A stretch of 64,000 nucleotides of DNA from the NCBI RefSeq assembly GCF_016592155.1, contig NZ_AP024237.1:1364001-1428000 (forward strand). Direction: 5' to 3'. This DNA is from Mycobacterium heckeshornense. GTDB taxonomy: Bacteria > Actinomycetota > Actinomycetes > Mycobacteriales > Mycobacteriaceae. The first letter of the stretch is position 1. Each line of letters begins with the position of its first letter. The position numbers were made by a program, and so were the translations under genes. The notes beneath the pieces are model-generated. The model was not told where the DNA came from and made no database searches. It was given only the letters and a program-made list of their open reading frames with translations. Below, piece after piece: positions 29,219-38,343 of the stretch.

Positions 29219-30199
29219 TCAATTCTGCAGGCGAAAGACTTCGGTCAACGGTCGCCGCGGAGTGGGCGGCGGCGGCTCTTCCGTAGCGGGCGCCAAGCCT
29301 ACGCGCACCAGTAATTGCGGTCGTAATTCCTCATCGAGTAAGCCTGCAATGAGATCGCGGGTCACTTTCAGCTCGGTGACATGAGTCACGGGGCACGTAG
29401 CCAAGCCAGCCAGTGTGCATTCCAACAAGACTGTGGAAAGCGCTTCGCCTGAAGCTAATGCATCAGCGCGAGTGTCGGTTTCGGTGGATAACACTAAAAT
29501 TGTGGACTGATCTTTGGGTACTTCACTGCGTCTTTCAGCGCGATGCGTGAGCGGGAATCCCCGCTCAACATCCACCCGTTGACTCTCGGCTCCAGAGATC
29601 AGCGAACTATATGGTATCCCCTCTGAAATCTCGAATGGTGAAGTCCACCAATGTAGTTCGTCGTGGTACCGCGAATCATATTGTCGCAACGACTCGGCGA
29701 GCTGTGATCCCCACGCCACTTGTGGACGGACATCCTGAGGCACGACGTCCAGATGGACGGGGCTACCGCTAAGGCTGCGGCGCAGCGCGGACTCGACAAG
29801 ATCCCAGTCTGTTGGTGCCATGAACGGCAACCGATCGGTTCGGCGTGCCCAGAGCGCGCTGGCGCGACGCCGGTCGTCGTCAGTGACGTGATCCAATGGG
29901 GTGAACTGGATGGACGCGAGATGGTTGAGGTTTCCCGGTTTGGGAAACCGCTTGACGTGGGATTGCCAACCGGCTGCAGTCATCGCCACATTCAAGTGGT
30001 CGAGGGCAGCTCCACAGCTGATCAGTGCTTCCCGCCCCGACTGGTCGCTGTCCATCACCCGGGTGGGGTCGAGATAGAGGCGTAGTTCTCTGTGGTCGAA
30101 TACCCACTGCCAGGGCTGGCTGTTATGCAAGGATGGGGCGCGGCATGCAGACCACACCGCGTTTTTGACAACGGCAGTTCCTACCGTCGTGTCAGGCAT
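29219..30199 (-). CDS. Acg/Rv3131-type nitroreductase-like protein
   Basis: A 326-residue member of the Acg family: SACRAPSLHNSQPWQW near the start, ARRTDRLPFMAPTDWD in the middle, LAGLATCPVTHVTELK and LLVRVGLAP near the end. ATG 30199 is preferred to a TTG 12 bp upstream because GGAGG sits 6 bp before it. FMN binding is typical of the family; the substrate is unknown. It is followed by a broken USP gene, the same pairing seen for the other acg. A DosR-like box lies 54 bp upstream. Confidence 0.88.
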   Translation of the reverse strand: MPDTTVGTAVVKNAVWSACRAPSLHNSQPWQWVFDHRELRLYLDPTRVMDSDQSGREALISCGAALDHLNVAMTAAGWQSHVKRFPKPGNLNHLASIQFTPLDHVTDDDRRRASALWARRTDRLPFMAPTDWDLVESALRRSLSGSPVHLDVVPQDVRPQVAWGSQLAESLRQYDSRYHDELHWWTSPFEISEGIPYSSLISGAESQRVDVERGFPLTHRAERRSEVPKDQSTILVLSTETDTRADALASGEALSTVLLECTLAGLATCPVTHVTELKVTRDLIAGLLDEELRPQLLVRVGLAPATEEPPPPTPRRPLTEVFRLQN

Positions 30200-30253
30200 A
30201 TCAACCTCCAACCCCTACCTGTATTCCAGCTTCCACAGACACCGCTGATGTCG

Positions 30254-30273
30254 GGAGGGCCGTTGGTCCTTGG
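30254..30273. promoter_or_regulatory. Candidate DosR box upstream of the second acg
   Basis: Core GGGCCGTTGGTCCT matches 10 of 14 core positions of the DosR box and is nearly symmetric. It is centred about 65 bp before the ATG at 30199. Confidence 0.45.
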
Positions 30274-30368
30274 TGTCGGCGTCATTGGGCCTTGCGCTGC
30301 CGGTCTTAAGCTTGCGGCGTCGCCGTTGACCGTGGATCGGCGAGTGCGCGCTGCTGGCCGCCGATGGC

Positions 30369-31163
30369 TTAGCGGCGCTCGCTGAGCGAGTCCGCGATCG
30401 CGTTTAGCACTTCCGGGTGCTTCAAGAACGGCGTAATGATGTCGACCGGCAATGGGAATACTACAGTCGAGTTCTGGTCCGCCCCGAGCTCCAGTAACGT
30501 TTGCAGGTACCGTAATTGCAGTGATGCTGGGTTCTTTGACAACGTCTCGGCTGCTTCGCGCAGCTCCGCAGAGGCCTGCAGCTCTCCGCGCGCGTTGATC
30601 ACTTTTGCGCGACGTTCGCGTTCCGCCTCGGCTTCGCGAGCCATAGCACGCTGCATCGACTCGGGGATCTCGACATCCTTGATTTCGACCACCCGCACCT
30701 GTACACCCCATGGCTCTGTCTGCTTTTCGATGATGGTTTGAAGATCCCGGTTAAGGTCGTCGCGGTGGGCCAGCAACGTGTCGAGGTCGGCGCGGCCAAG
30801 TAGCGAACGCAGCGTTGTCTGGGCGATCTGAGATGTTGCCACAGCATAGTTCTCGACTGCCAGAATGGCTTTCAGTGGATCTGTGACCTGAAACATCACC
30901 ACAGCATTTACCCGCGCGGGCACGTTGTCGCGGGTAATCACCTCCTGCGGCGGAATGGTCAACGTCACCACTCGCTGGTCCACACGCACCATCCGGTCCG
31001 CCAAGGGAATCAAGAACTTAAGCCCAGGCCGGTAGAGCGGACGCACATGGCCCATCCGAAACACCACGCCACGCTCGTATTCCCGCAGCACGACCAGCGA
31101 CACGAATGTCAATGCGATCACCACCACGATCGCAGCGGAAAAGGCAACTACGATCGCGCTCAC
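30369..31163 (-). CDS. Stomatin/slipin-type SPFH membrane protein
   Basis: A 264-residue protein with one N-terminal membrane helix (residues about 5-27), then an SPFH/band 7 domain (EYERGVVFRMGHVRPLYRPG, VNAVVMFQVTDP) and a coiled helix rich in Ala, Glu and Arg (AREAEAERERRAKVINARGE), ending PLPVDIITPFL. Slipins scaffold membrane microdomains and are often paired with proteases. No NfeD-type partner is next to it. Its GTG start overlaps the upstream gene stop by 4 bp, so it is the last gene of the norB operon. Confidence 0.9.
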   Translation of the reverse strand: MSAIVVAFSAAIVVVIALTFVSLVVLREYERGVVFRMGHVRPLYRPGLKFLIPLADRMVRVDQRVVTLTIPPQEVITRDNVPARVNAVVMFQVTDPLKAILAVENYAVATSQIAQTTLRSLLGRADLDTLLAHRDDLNRDLQTIIEKQTEPWGVQVRVVEIKDVEIPESMQRAMAREAEAERERRAKVINARGELQASAELREAAETLSKNPASLQLRYLQTLLELGADQNSTVVFPLPVDIITPFLKHPEVLNAIADSLSERR

Positions 31164-31795
31164 CGCGGGGGTTCCTCCTTGTGCGCCCAGCTACCTGCCC
31201 ATCGGCCAGAGTACCGGTCGGTCGCAACGGCCGCCCGATCTTCCAGCGCGGACCGGTGTGGCAGATGCTCGGGAGCGTTCGACGGCGTGTTCCAGAGGTG
31301 CCGCGCCAGTGGGAGGCTCACCGTTCCCACCAGCAGAGCCACCCCGCACAGCACCAGCACCTCAGAAAAGGTGTAATGGCCGATTAGCATGGCCAGCGGC
31401 ATGATCACCCCGAGCGCGGCCACCAGACAAGCGATTCCGCGGTGGAACCGCCCGGCGTCCGAGTACGGCCATGGATCAATTTCGCGCGTGATCTCGCGGC
31501 CGTCATTCGAGGTGGTGCACGTCGATTTCACCGGACAGCTGTTACACACCACCGGCGCCGCGCGATAGCGCATCACCCGGTGATGGGGATCGAACGACGT
31601 CGGCCACAGCCACTGGTCTTGTGGGCAAACCCATGCATCGTGGTCGGGCCGGTACACGAATTTCCCGGTGCGCCATCGCGTGGCCTGTTGGGACACCCTT
31701 CTAGCCATCGTGTCGAAGCCCCACGCGACAGCTGCCAAGAACAGCGCGTAGGCGCCAACCATCCACACCGACGCGGCGGGCGCTGTCATCGTCAC
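31160..31795 (-). CDS. Cys-rich membrane protein of the norB operon
   Basis: A 211-residue protein with an N-terminal helix (about 8-26) and two helices near residues 118-160. Between them is a hydrophilic stretch with CPQDQWL and CNSCPVKSTC, five Cys that could bind a metal or Fe-S centre, plus His pairs (DPHHRVM). I do not recognise a named family. It is coupled on both sides: a 4-bp overlap with norB upstream and with the slipin gene downstream. That placement suggests a role linked to NO reduction or its electron supply, but this is inference. Confidence 0.75.
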   Translation of the reverse strand: MTMTAPAASVWMVGAYALFLAAVAWGFDTMARRVSQQATRWRTGKFVYRPDHDAWVCPQDQWLWPTSFDPHHRVMRYRAAPVVCNSCPVKSTCTTSNDGREITREIDPWPYSDAGRFHRGIACLVAALGVIMPLAMLIGHYTFSEVLVLCGVALLVGTVSLPLARHLWNTPSNAPEHLPHRSALEDRAAVATDRYSGRWAGSWAHKEEPPR

Positions 31796-34134
31796 TCCTT
31801 CGCCGGCGCCGAGGGCTCATCGACCCGGGCTGTCTCGGTGTAGAGGGGGTGGTCGGGTAGCTCCTGAGCTGCTGAGCCGGAGTGAAAGTGTCGCAACGCC
31901 GTCAACGCGATATAGATGAACGGCAGCACACCACCGGCGATGAAGATCACGTCTCCGGGGAGTCGCAGCCATTCCAGCAGTGAATTTCCTGGGCGAGTGA
32001 TGTAACCGAGTGAGCGGGCGTCGAAGTAGCTGTCGTTTACTGAGTGGTAGAGCTGCAGCACGCCTAGCGGCAGCAGCGTCGCGAACACCATCCAGGCCAG
32101 GCCAATGTTCATGCCCCAGAAGGAAATCCGAGCCCATTTTTCAGGCCATTTTTCGGCTGGTATCACGTAGCGGAATGCGAACATCGCAAGGCCCACGGCG
32201 AGCATGCCATAGACGCCCATCAGCGCTGCATGACCGTGGTTGGCCGTCAGCGCCGTGCCGATCTGGTAATAGGAGACGACAGGCAGGTTGATCAAGAACC
32301 CGAAGATGCCTGCTCCCAGGAAGTTCCAGAATCCGACGGCAACCAGGAACATCACCGCCCACCGATGCGGGAACGGGTTGCCGTCACCGGACTGCTGGCG
32401 CGACCCAAGCTGCAAGAAGGCCCAGGCCTCGACGGTCAAAAAGGTCAGTGGGATGACTTCGGCGGCTGAGAAGAACGCGCCCAATGCCATGTGCTCGACC
32501 GGGGTGCCGGAGAAGTATAGGTGGTGCATGGTGCCGATTACGCCGCCGGCTGAATACAAGATAATGTCGAGGAAGATCACACCCAGCGCGATCCGTTCGC
32601 GAACTACACCGAGCAGAACGAACATGTAAGCCACCATCACGGTGGTGAACAGTTCAAGGAAGTCCTCCACCCACAGATGCACCACCCAGAACCGCCAAAA
32701 ATCTGCAACGGTGTAGTGAGTGCCGCTGCTGGCCAAAAGCCCGATTGCGTAAAACACGGGAATAGCGAGCCCGGCGAAGAAGAAAAGCCATGGCATGTTC
32801 AGCTTCGATTCCCCGCGTAGCCGGGCCCGCATTCCGCGCCAGATGATCGCGATCCACAAGAACATGCCGATGATCAGCAGCATTTGCCAGACCCGCGGCA
32901 AGTCGAGGTACTCCCACTGCTGGGAAAACAGCGAGCCCTTCGGTATCACCCCATAGATCGACAATGCCTCGCTGATGAGCGAGCCGAACACCACTATGGC
33001 GACCGCGCCGAGCAGACCATAGACCAGCCAGCTCTGCCGGCGCGGCTCACGGCGGGCGATGAACGGTACGAGGAAGATTCCCCCGGCCAGAAATGCCACT
33101 GCGGTCCAAAACAGCGCCAGCTGCACATGCCAGGTCCGGGCCAGGTTGTAGGGCAGCACCCGCGCCAAGTCTAGACCGAAGAAATTGGACAGGTCAGCCC
33201 GGTAGTGCTCGGCGGCGGCCCCCACCAGCGTCTGCGCCAAGAACAACACCGACACGATCGCGAAGAACCAGATCGTCGCCCGTTGCGCCGGCGTCAGGCT
33301 CACCTCGCCGGGTTCGCGAAATGACAGCGTGGAGGCTTGCTCTCCGTGCCAACCGACCTGCTGGCTCCAGCGCCCGTACACGGCGAACAAGATCCCGATG
33401 CCGCCCAGCAGTGCGACCAGCGATAACGCCGACCATACGACGACTTGGGCGGTCGGCCCGTTGTCGACGCGTTTCTCGGGAGGCCAGTTGTTGGTGTAGC
33501 TGTAGTTGTGACCCGGCCGCTGCGCCGCTGACGCCCATGCTGTCCACGCGAAGAATGAAGTCAGATCGTGAATCTCTGCCTGATTGGTGATCATGCGGGG
33601 CCGCAGCCCATACTTCGTGGTGTTGTCCCCGAAGTACGCCGCGTAATGCCGCTGGATGTCGTCGAACGCTTGTGCCTGCTGGTCGGTGAATACCAGCGTG
33701 TTGCTGTCGGGGTTGTAGCGATTGGCGCGGAACTCGGCAACCACGCGGTCGCGAGGGTCCGTCACACCTTGCGCGCGCCACTGATTGGCGACGTCGTCGG
33801 TAGCCATGCGCAGATATTCAGCTGTGTAGTCTGGTCCCAGATAGGCACCGTGGCCCAGTACAGAACCGTATTCCATCAAGCCGCGAGCTTGATAAAGCTC
33901 TTGTCCGCGGGTGATGTCGTCCTTACTGAACAGCAGCCGGCCCGACTGTGTGACTACTTTGTCAGGTAGTGGCATCGAGGCGGTGTAGGTGCGGTAGACG
34001 AGAATGCCCAGCACCAGGAAGCCGAAAACCATCACGAGCGCCACGCCCTGAACCCAGCCCTTGCCGATCAGGGGCTGTGGCGTGGCCTCGTCGGAGGGTC
34101 GAGACGGTGTCGCTTGCACTGCCATTCCCATCAA
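31792..34134 (-). CDS. norB: Quinol-dependent nitric oxide reductase (qNOR)
   Basis: A 780-residue single-subunit NO reductase. The N-terminal helix (about 27-47) and extended periplasmic domain replace NorC as in qNOR; then the heme-copper-oxidase-like core with 12 or more helices follows. Conserved His-rich helices are seen in ARTWHVQLALFWTAVAFLAGG, FWVVHLWVEDFLELF, GVIGTMHHLYFSG and TANHGHAALMGVYGML. It reduces NO to N2O with quinol electrons at the plasma membrane. It is first in a three-gene coupled operon and is divergent from a USP gene, with a strong DosR-like box between the two. Confidence 0.95.
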   Translation of the reverse strand: MMGMAVQATPSRPSDEATPQPLIGKGWVQGVALVMVFGFLVLGILVYRTYTASMPLPDKVVTQSGRLLFSKDDITRGQELYQARGLMEYGSVLGHGAYLGPDYTAEYLRMATDDVANQWRAQGVTDPRDRVVAEFRANRYNPDSNTLVFTDQQAQAFDDIQRHYAAYFGDNTTKYGLRPRMITNQAEIHDLTSFFAWTAWASAAQRPGHNYSYTNNWPPEKRVDNGPTAQVVVWSALSLVALLGGIGILFAVYGRWSQQVGWHGEQASTLSFREPGEVSLTPAQRATIWFFAIVSVLFLAQTLVGAAAEHYRADLSNFFGLDLARVLPYNLARTWHVQLALFWTAVAFLAGGIFLVPFIARREPRRQSWLVYGLLGAVAIVVFGSLISEALSIYGVIPKGSLFSQQWEYLDLPRVWQMLLIIGMFLWIAIIWRGMRARLRGESKLNMPWLFFFAGLAIPVFYAIGLLASSGTHYTVADFWRFWVVHLWVEDFLELFTTVMVAYMFVLLGVVRERIALGVIFLDIILYSAGGVIGTMHHLYFSGTPVEHMALGAFFSAAEVIPLTFLTVEAWAFLQLGSRQQSGDGNPFPHRWAVMFLVAVGFWNFLGAGIFGFLINLPVVSYYQIGTALTANHGHAALMGVYGMLAVGLAMFAFRYVIPAEKWPEKWARISFWGMNIGLAWMVFATLLPLGVLQLYHSVNDSYFDARSLGYITRPGNSLLEWLRLPGDVIFIAGGVLPFIYIALTALRHFHSGSAAQELPDHPLYTETARVDEPSAPAKE

Positions 34135-34226
34135 CCTTCACCGGATAGTGGACGAATTGGTCTGAATTTAACGTGGCGAGGGTCGCGACACACTGGAAAT
34201 CACGGTCAAGGACTAACGGCGCTCAT

Positions 34227-34246
34227 TTCGGGACCAATGTCCCCTG
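34227..34246. promoter_or_regulatory. Strong DosR box between norB and USP
   Basis: TTCGGGACCAATGTCCCCTG matches 16 of 20 positions of the DosR consensus. It starts 92 bp before norB and ends 64 bp before the USP start, so it may serve both. A second partial site (AAGGACTAACGG, near 34208) resembles the one before devR. Confidence 0.8.
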
Positions 34247-34310
34247 CACAGCAGCTGCTCTCGTCCCTACCGTGAGCCTCGAACTGTGCGGTTTCGGGTA
34301 GGAGTCAACG

Positions 34311-35186
34311 ATGGGTGAAACCGGTCCCGCACAGTCGGTCGTGGTCGGGATCGACGGCTCCGCGTCGGCGCAATTTGCAGCGGTGTGGGCCGCGGATGAG
34401 GCGGCCAGTCGAGATATCCCACTGCGGCTGGTGTACGCAGTCGCTTTAGAAAATACCGATCGCCCCGAGTCAACTCGTGAATTTGCCGACGCGCGGTTAG
34501 CTCTTCGCCGCGCGGTCGCCGCCGTCGAATCGACAGGGAAGCCGGTGAAGGTCGAGACCGAAATCGCGCAGGCCCGCCCGATCGTCGCGTTACTCAACTC
34601 CTCGCGATCGGCAGCCATGACCTGCGTGGGCTCAGCCCGCCTCGAACAGCATGCGCGAAGCCCTATCGGCTCTATAGGTTCGGCGTTGATCGCTGCTGCG
34701 CGTTGTCCGGTTGCCGTGGTATATAAGCGAGCACATTCGACACCGCCGCGACGGGGTTTGATCCTCGCGGTCGTCGAGGGTCCAGCGGTCGGCAGTACGA
34801 CGCTGGGCAGCGCCGTTCTCGAGATGGCCTTGCAGGAGGCCCAGCTGCGTAATGGGCCGTTGCGTGTACTGACGGTATGGCCGCCCCACCGCGCAGATGC
34901 GTACGACCTCGGCGGGGCGGCTTTCGAGAATTGGGCTGCACAGGCACAAATCGATTCTGTGCTTTCCCGTTGGCGGCGCAGCCATCCGCAACTTGACCTT
35001 CAGTCGGCGGAGACTCACGGCAGTCTGCCCAACTACCTGGAGTTCCTGGCGAGAAACGCCACGCCTATCCAATTGGTCGTAGTGGATCCACGACAGCCGA
35101 ATGTGACAGGAAGTCTTCTCGCGGCTTCGGGCCGTGCATTGTTGGATGCCGCCGCGTGCTCAGTGTTGAGTTGCGGCCGAGAGTAG
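34311..35186 (+). CDS. Universal stress protein, two domains
   Basis: A 291-residue USP. Domain 1 starts SVVVGIDGSASAQFAAVWAA and has a shortened ATP motif (CVGSARLEQHARSPIGSIGS). Domain 2 is diverged and lacks a clear G-2x-G-9x-G motif (VVVDPRQPNVTGSLLAASGR), so ATP binding may be limited to one half. It is the intact paralogue of the broken gene at 28507-29203. A DosR-like box lies 64 bp upstream. IS3 copy 2 starts 37 bp after its stop. Confidence 0.9.
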   Translation: MGETGPAQSVVVGIDGSASAQFAAVWAADEAASRDIPLRLVYAVALENTDRPESTREFADARLALRRAVAAVESTGKPVKVETEIAQARPIVALLNSSRSAAMTCVGSARLEQHARSPIGSIGSALIAAARCPVAVVYKRAHSTPPRRGLILAVVEGPAVGSTTLGSAVLEMALQEAQLRNGPLRVLTVWPPHRADAYDLGGAAFENWAAQAQIDSVLSRWRRSHPQLDLQSAETHGSLPNYLEFLARNATPIQLVVVDPRQPNVTGSLLAASGRALLDAAACSVLSCGRE

Positions 35187-35252
35187 GAGGAATTCGATCA
35201 ATACGGGTGTCAGATGGAGATCTGAATCGCCCTGGGTTTTGTGCACACCGGT

Positions 35253-35353
35253 TTACTTTGCGCCGGTCGGCTGACCGGTGTGGTGTGCATGGTAGTCGGC
35301 CTCGTATTCGATGGGTGGTTTCAGTCCGAGTCGGTGCATGAGCCGGCTGGTGT
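35253..35353 (-). pseudogene. IS3 copy 2 orfB, 3' exon after the intron
   Basis: Encodes TSRLMHRLGLKPPIEYEAD and the last residues of the transposase, stop at 35253. If the intron splices, it joins 37518 in frame to give WVHWYNTSRLM. Confidence 0.85.
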
Positions 35354-35418
35354 GTAGGGGTCGGACCGCAGCGCCCTGCCGGTCTTTCGACGCGGTGGGT
35401 TTCTGCGGCCCGCCCTCC

Positions 35419-35452
35419 GAACCGGACGTGCATGTCTCCACGCATCCGGCTC
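35419..35452 (-). ncRNA. Group II intron domain V
   Basis: On the minus strand this begins GAGCCGGATGCG and ends CACGTCCGGTTC, the standard 34-nt catalytic hairpin. It lies 65 nt before the intron 3' end and 10 nt after the maturase stop; the hairpin of domain VI follows. Confidence 0.88.
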
Positions 35453-35461
35453 TCCACTTGT

Positions 35462-36910
35462 TCATGCCGCTGGTGCGGTGTCGGTGTCGGGTGGCCAATT
35501 CGCCCATGGTGCAGGGATCTTCGAGCCCCGGTATCGGTAGCGGAGGACCGTCACCGATCGTGGCCGGAACAGCTCGACACGTCGGTCGCTGATCTGCCAG
35601 TCAGGCCAGAAGCGACGGCGTAGCGTTCCCCAGGTCAGGCCGAGGTGTCGTTTACGCAGCCAATACGCAACCCGCATGAATGCGAAGTGGTCGACGTAGC
35701 AGAAGGTGCGTTTAGACACTCCGTGCTTGAAATAGTTGCACCAGCCCCGTAGCACGGGGTTGACCTGCCGGAGCAGGTCGGCGAGTGTGTGATGTTTGTT
35801 GCGGCGCGTCAGTTTCCGGATCTTGCCGGTGATCGAGGCCAGCGATTTCTTCGATGGCCAGGTGTAGACGAACCGCTTGCTGCTGCCCGGTTTGGTTCGC
35901 CGCTGGATGCGGAAGCCCAAGAACTCGAAGCCCTCGTCGATGTGGCAGACCCTGGTTTTCTCGACCGACAAGCGCAGGCTCATCGGTGCGAGTACCGCTT
36001 CGACCTCATCCCATAGTGCTTCGGCATGAGCGCGTGTGCCGTTGATCAGCACCACGAAATCGTCTGCATAGCGGACGATCCGATAGGTGGCGCCTCCGGC
36101 GCGCCGATGCTTGGTGCGCTTCCAGTTCGTATCGAGCGCTTCCCACTGACGCATGAAGTGCTCGTCGAGAACCGACAGGGCGATATTGGCCAGCAGCGGT
36201 GAGAGGATCCCGCCCTGGGGAGTGCCGGTCGGCGTATCCCGATGTACCGCATCCTCGGAGAGGATCCCGGCTTTCAGGAACGCCTTGATCAGCGTGAGCA
36301 CCCGCTTGTCACCGACCCGCATCCGCACCCGATCCATCAGTGCACAATGCGAGATCTCATCGAAGCAGGCCGTGATGTCTGCTTCAAAGACCCACTCGTA
36401 CCCCTTGTTACCCGAGGTGTAGTGGTGGATCTCGGCGATCGCATCCTGTGCCCGCCGTCTCGGCCGAAACCCATACGAGCACGGCTTGAAATCCGCCTCG
36501 TAGATGGGTTCCAGCACCAGCTTCAGCGCTGCCTGCACGATCCTGTCGGCGGTGGTCGGGATTCCCAGGCGTCGCATCTTGCCGTTCGCCTTGGGGATCA
36601 ACTTCTCCCGCACCGCAACCGGTGTGAACCGGCGTTCTTTCAGGTCGCCTTGCAGTTCTGCAAGGAGTTGCACCGCTCGGTCATCGATGGAGGACGGTGT
36701 CACTCCATCGATCCCGGCCGTGCGTGCTCCCTTGTTGCCCCGCACCCTGTTCCACGCCACGACGAGGAACGCTGGGTCATAAACGAGGTTGAACAGATCA
36801 TCAAACCGGCGGCCCGGATCGGCCACCGCCCAACGATGCAGTTTCCGCTGCATCATGCGTACCCGCAGCCACGCCTCATCGACGTCGGGCCACGGCGCGC
36901 CGGTATTCAC
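35462..36910 (-). CDS. Group II intron reverse transcriptase/maturase
   Basis: 482 residues from GTG 36910, supported by GAAGG 6 bp upstream; the open frame extends to 37132 within intron structure. It has RT blocks NKGARTAGIDGVTP, FTPVAVREKLIPKANGK, the QGGILSPLLANIAL block and the catalytic YADDF, then domain X (LRGWCNYFKHGVSK). I see no HNH endonuclease Cys pairs at the C-terminus. It assists splicing and reverse-transcribes the intron during retrohoming. Confidence 0.92.
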   Translation of the reverse strand: MNTGAPWPDVDEAWLRVRMMQRKLHRWAVADPGRRFDDLFNLVYDPAFLVVAWNRVRGNKGARTAGIDGVTPSSIDDRAVQLLAELQGDLKERRFTPVAVREKLIPKANGKMRRLGIPTTADRIVQAALKLVLEPIYEADFKPCSYGFRPRRRAQDAIAEIHHYTSGNKGYEWVFEADITACFDEISHCALMDRVRMRVGDKRVLTLIKAFLKAGILSEDAVHRDTPTGTPQGGILSPLLANIALSVLDEHFMRQWEALDTNWKRTKHRRAGGATYRIVRYADDFVVLINGTRAHAEALWDEVEAVLAPMSLRLSVEKTRVCHIDEGFEFLGFRIQRRTKPGSSKRFVYTWPSKKSLASITGKIRKLTRRNKHHTLADLLRQVNPVLRGWCNYFKHGVSKRTFCYVDHFAFMRVAYWLRKRHLGLTWGTLRRRFWPDWQISDRRVELFRPRSVTVLRYRYRGSKIPAPWANWPPDTDTAPAA

Positions 36911-37517
36911 CAGCGACCTTCGCGCAATGCTCGGCAACCGCGAACAAGCTGGACCCCTTCGCCATGTGACCGGCTTTCCCGGACTCGGACTACTACGGAT
37001 CCTCCGCCCCCACACGACGGCATCGGCCGGCGACGGACCTTCCCGCCGAAACGCTGGATGCGCTCCGGGAAGGGGACCACCGCGTGGGTTCCCACGTTCA
37101 CTGTCAGATCGATCGACGGGCGAGGTGCCCAACTATGCTCCTGCGGCATCGCCACGGCTACGCCGCGGGCCTTCACCGTGACCTCCCGACCGGCGGTACA
37201 AACCGATCGCGGAGTTCCCCGCACCACACCGTGATACGAGTGTGCGCCGCTGCCCAGCCCAGATCCGCCAGATTCGAGCTGGTGGGAACAGACTTGAGGA
37301 GCGTTCAGACGCTGGTTTCTCACGTACACCGTCCCGTCTTGCTTGCCGGACCCGCGTCGTCTGGCAGTGCCGACGCGTCCCGTCGTTGTCAGGGCTGCTT
37401 TCCACCCTCATCGGCGTCCCCCGAATCAGGCTGCCCCCAGCTTCAACCCGCTGCCGCGACAGCGGACAGACGAAGGATTCTCACCTCCATTCGATCCCAC
37501 AGCGCCTCGTGGCGCTC

Positions 37518-38343
37518 TGTACCAGTGGACCCAGTCGGCGGTGAGGTGCTCGACATCGTGCACCGAGCGCAGCGGCCCGGTTCGGAACGGTGAGTCTTTC
37601 CGGATCGCTTCGGTCTTATAGAGACCAATTATTGTCTCCGCCAACGCATTATCGTAGGCGTCTCCGACCGTTCCAATCGACGGCTTCATGCCGGCGAGCA
37701 TGATCGTCTCCCCGCAGTGCACCGACGTGTACTGCGACCCGGCATCAGAGTGGTGAATCGTCGACCCCGCCAGCGGGTGGCCTTCACGGGCCCGCAGCGC
37801 TGCGGCCTGACGGAGCGCCGATTCAACGAACCACGAGTGCTTGGTCGTTGAGCACGCCCAGCCGAGGATCCGCCCGGCGTAGGCATCGACGACGAACGCG
37901 GTGTAGACGAACACCCCGGTGACCAGGCGAACGTAGGTGAAATCGGCGACCAGAAGCCGGTTGGGGGCATCGACGGCGAAGGTGCGATCCACCAGGTCCG
38001 GTGCCCGCTGCGCGGCGAGATCGGCCACGGTAGTGCGGACCTTCTTGACCCGCCGCACCCCCTGCCAGCCGTTGGCCCGCATGAGACGCTCCACGGTGCA
38101 TTTGGCCACCGGAATGCCCCGTCGTTGCAGGTGAGCCCACATCTTGGCCGCACCGTAGAGTGACTCGGGCTTGCGGCGACCATCAGCATCGGGGGTGTAG
38201 TAGCCGGCCAGGATCTCAGCGACCGTCATGTCCCACAAGACCCGTTTCGATGGTGGGCGAGCCTGCCAGGCGTAGAAGGTTCTCGGGGCGATCTTGCAGC
38301 CACGCTCGCTCAGCACGCGGCAGATCGGAGCGACCCCGAACCG
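37518..38343 (-). pseudogene. IS3 copy 2 orfB, 5' exon, truncated
   Basis: Starts inside the HTH_21 region (SERGCKIAPRTFYAWQARPP) because the first 33 or so residues are lost to the IS256 end. Unlike copy 1 the frame is intact (five C at 38060), and the Asp-Asp-Glu motif is complete. It ends at WVHWY where the intron begins. Confidence 0.87.

Larger units (their letters stand above)
35354..37517 (-). mobile_element. Group II intron with maturase, in IS3 orfB
   Basis: By comparison with the uninterrupted orfB sequence the exons are ...CACTGGTACA and ACACCAGCC..., placing the intron at 35354-37517 (2164 bp). It starts GAGCGCC (close to the GUGYG consensus) and ends CCCTAC (AY consensus). A 34-nt domain V and a reverse transcriptase/maturase gene are present. 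The upstream 600 bp (36911-37517) would form domains I-III. Confidence 0.9.
35223..38343 (-). mobile_element. IS3-family element, copy 2, carrying a group II intron and truncated by IS256
   Basis: The right end repeat (TGAATCGCCCTGGG) and 131 bp of orfB 3' end are identical to copy 1. The left part (37518-38343) is near-identical to 27293-28114. The sequence stops at 38343 where an IS256-type end begins, so orfA, the start of orfB and the left repeat are missing. A 2164-bp group II intron interrupts orfB. Confidence 0.88.

Noticed and set aside
36242..37234. 330-residue plus-strand frame in the intron
   Set aside because: Antisense to the maturase and to intron structure; no family resemblance.
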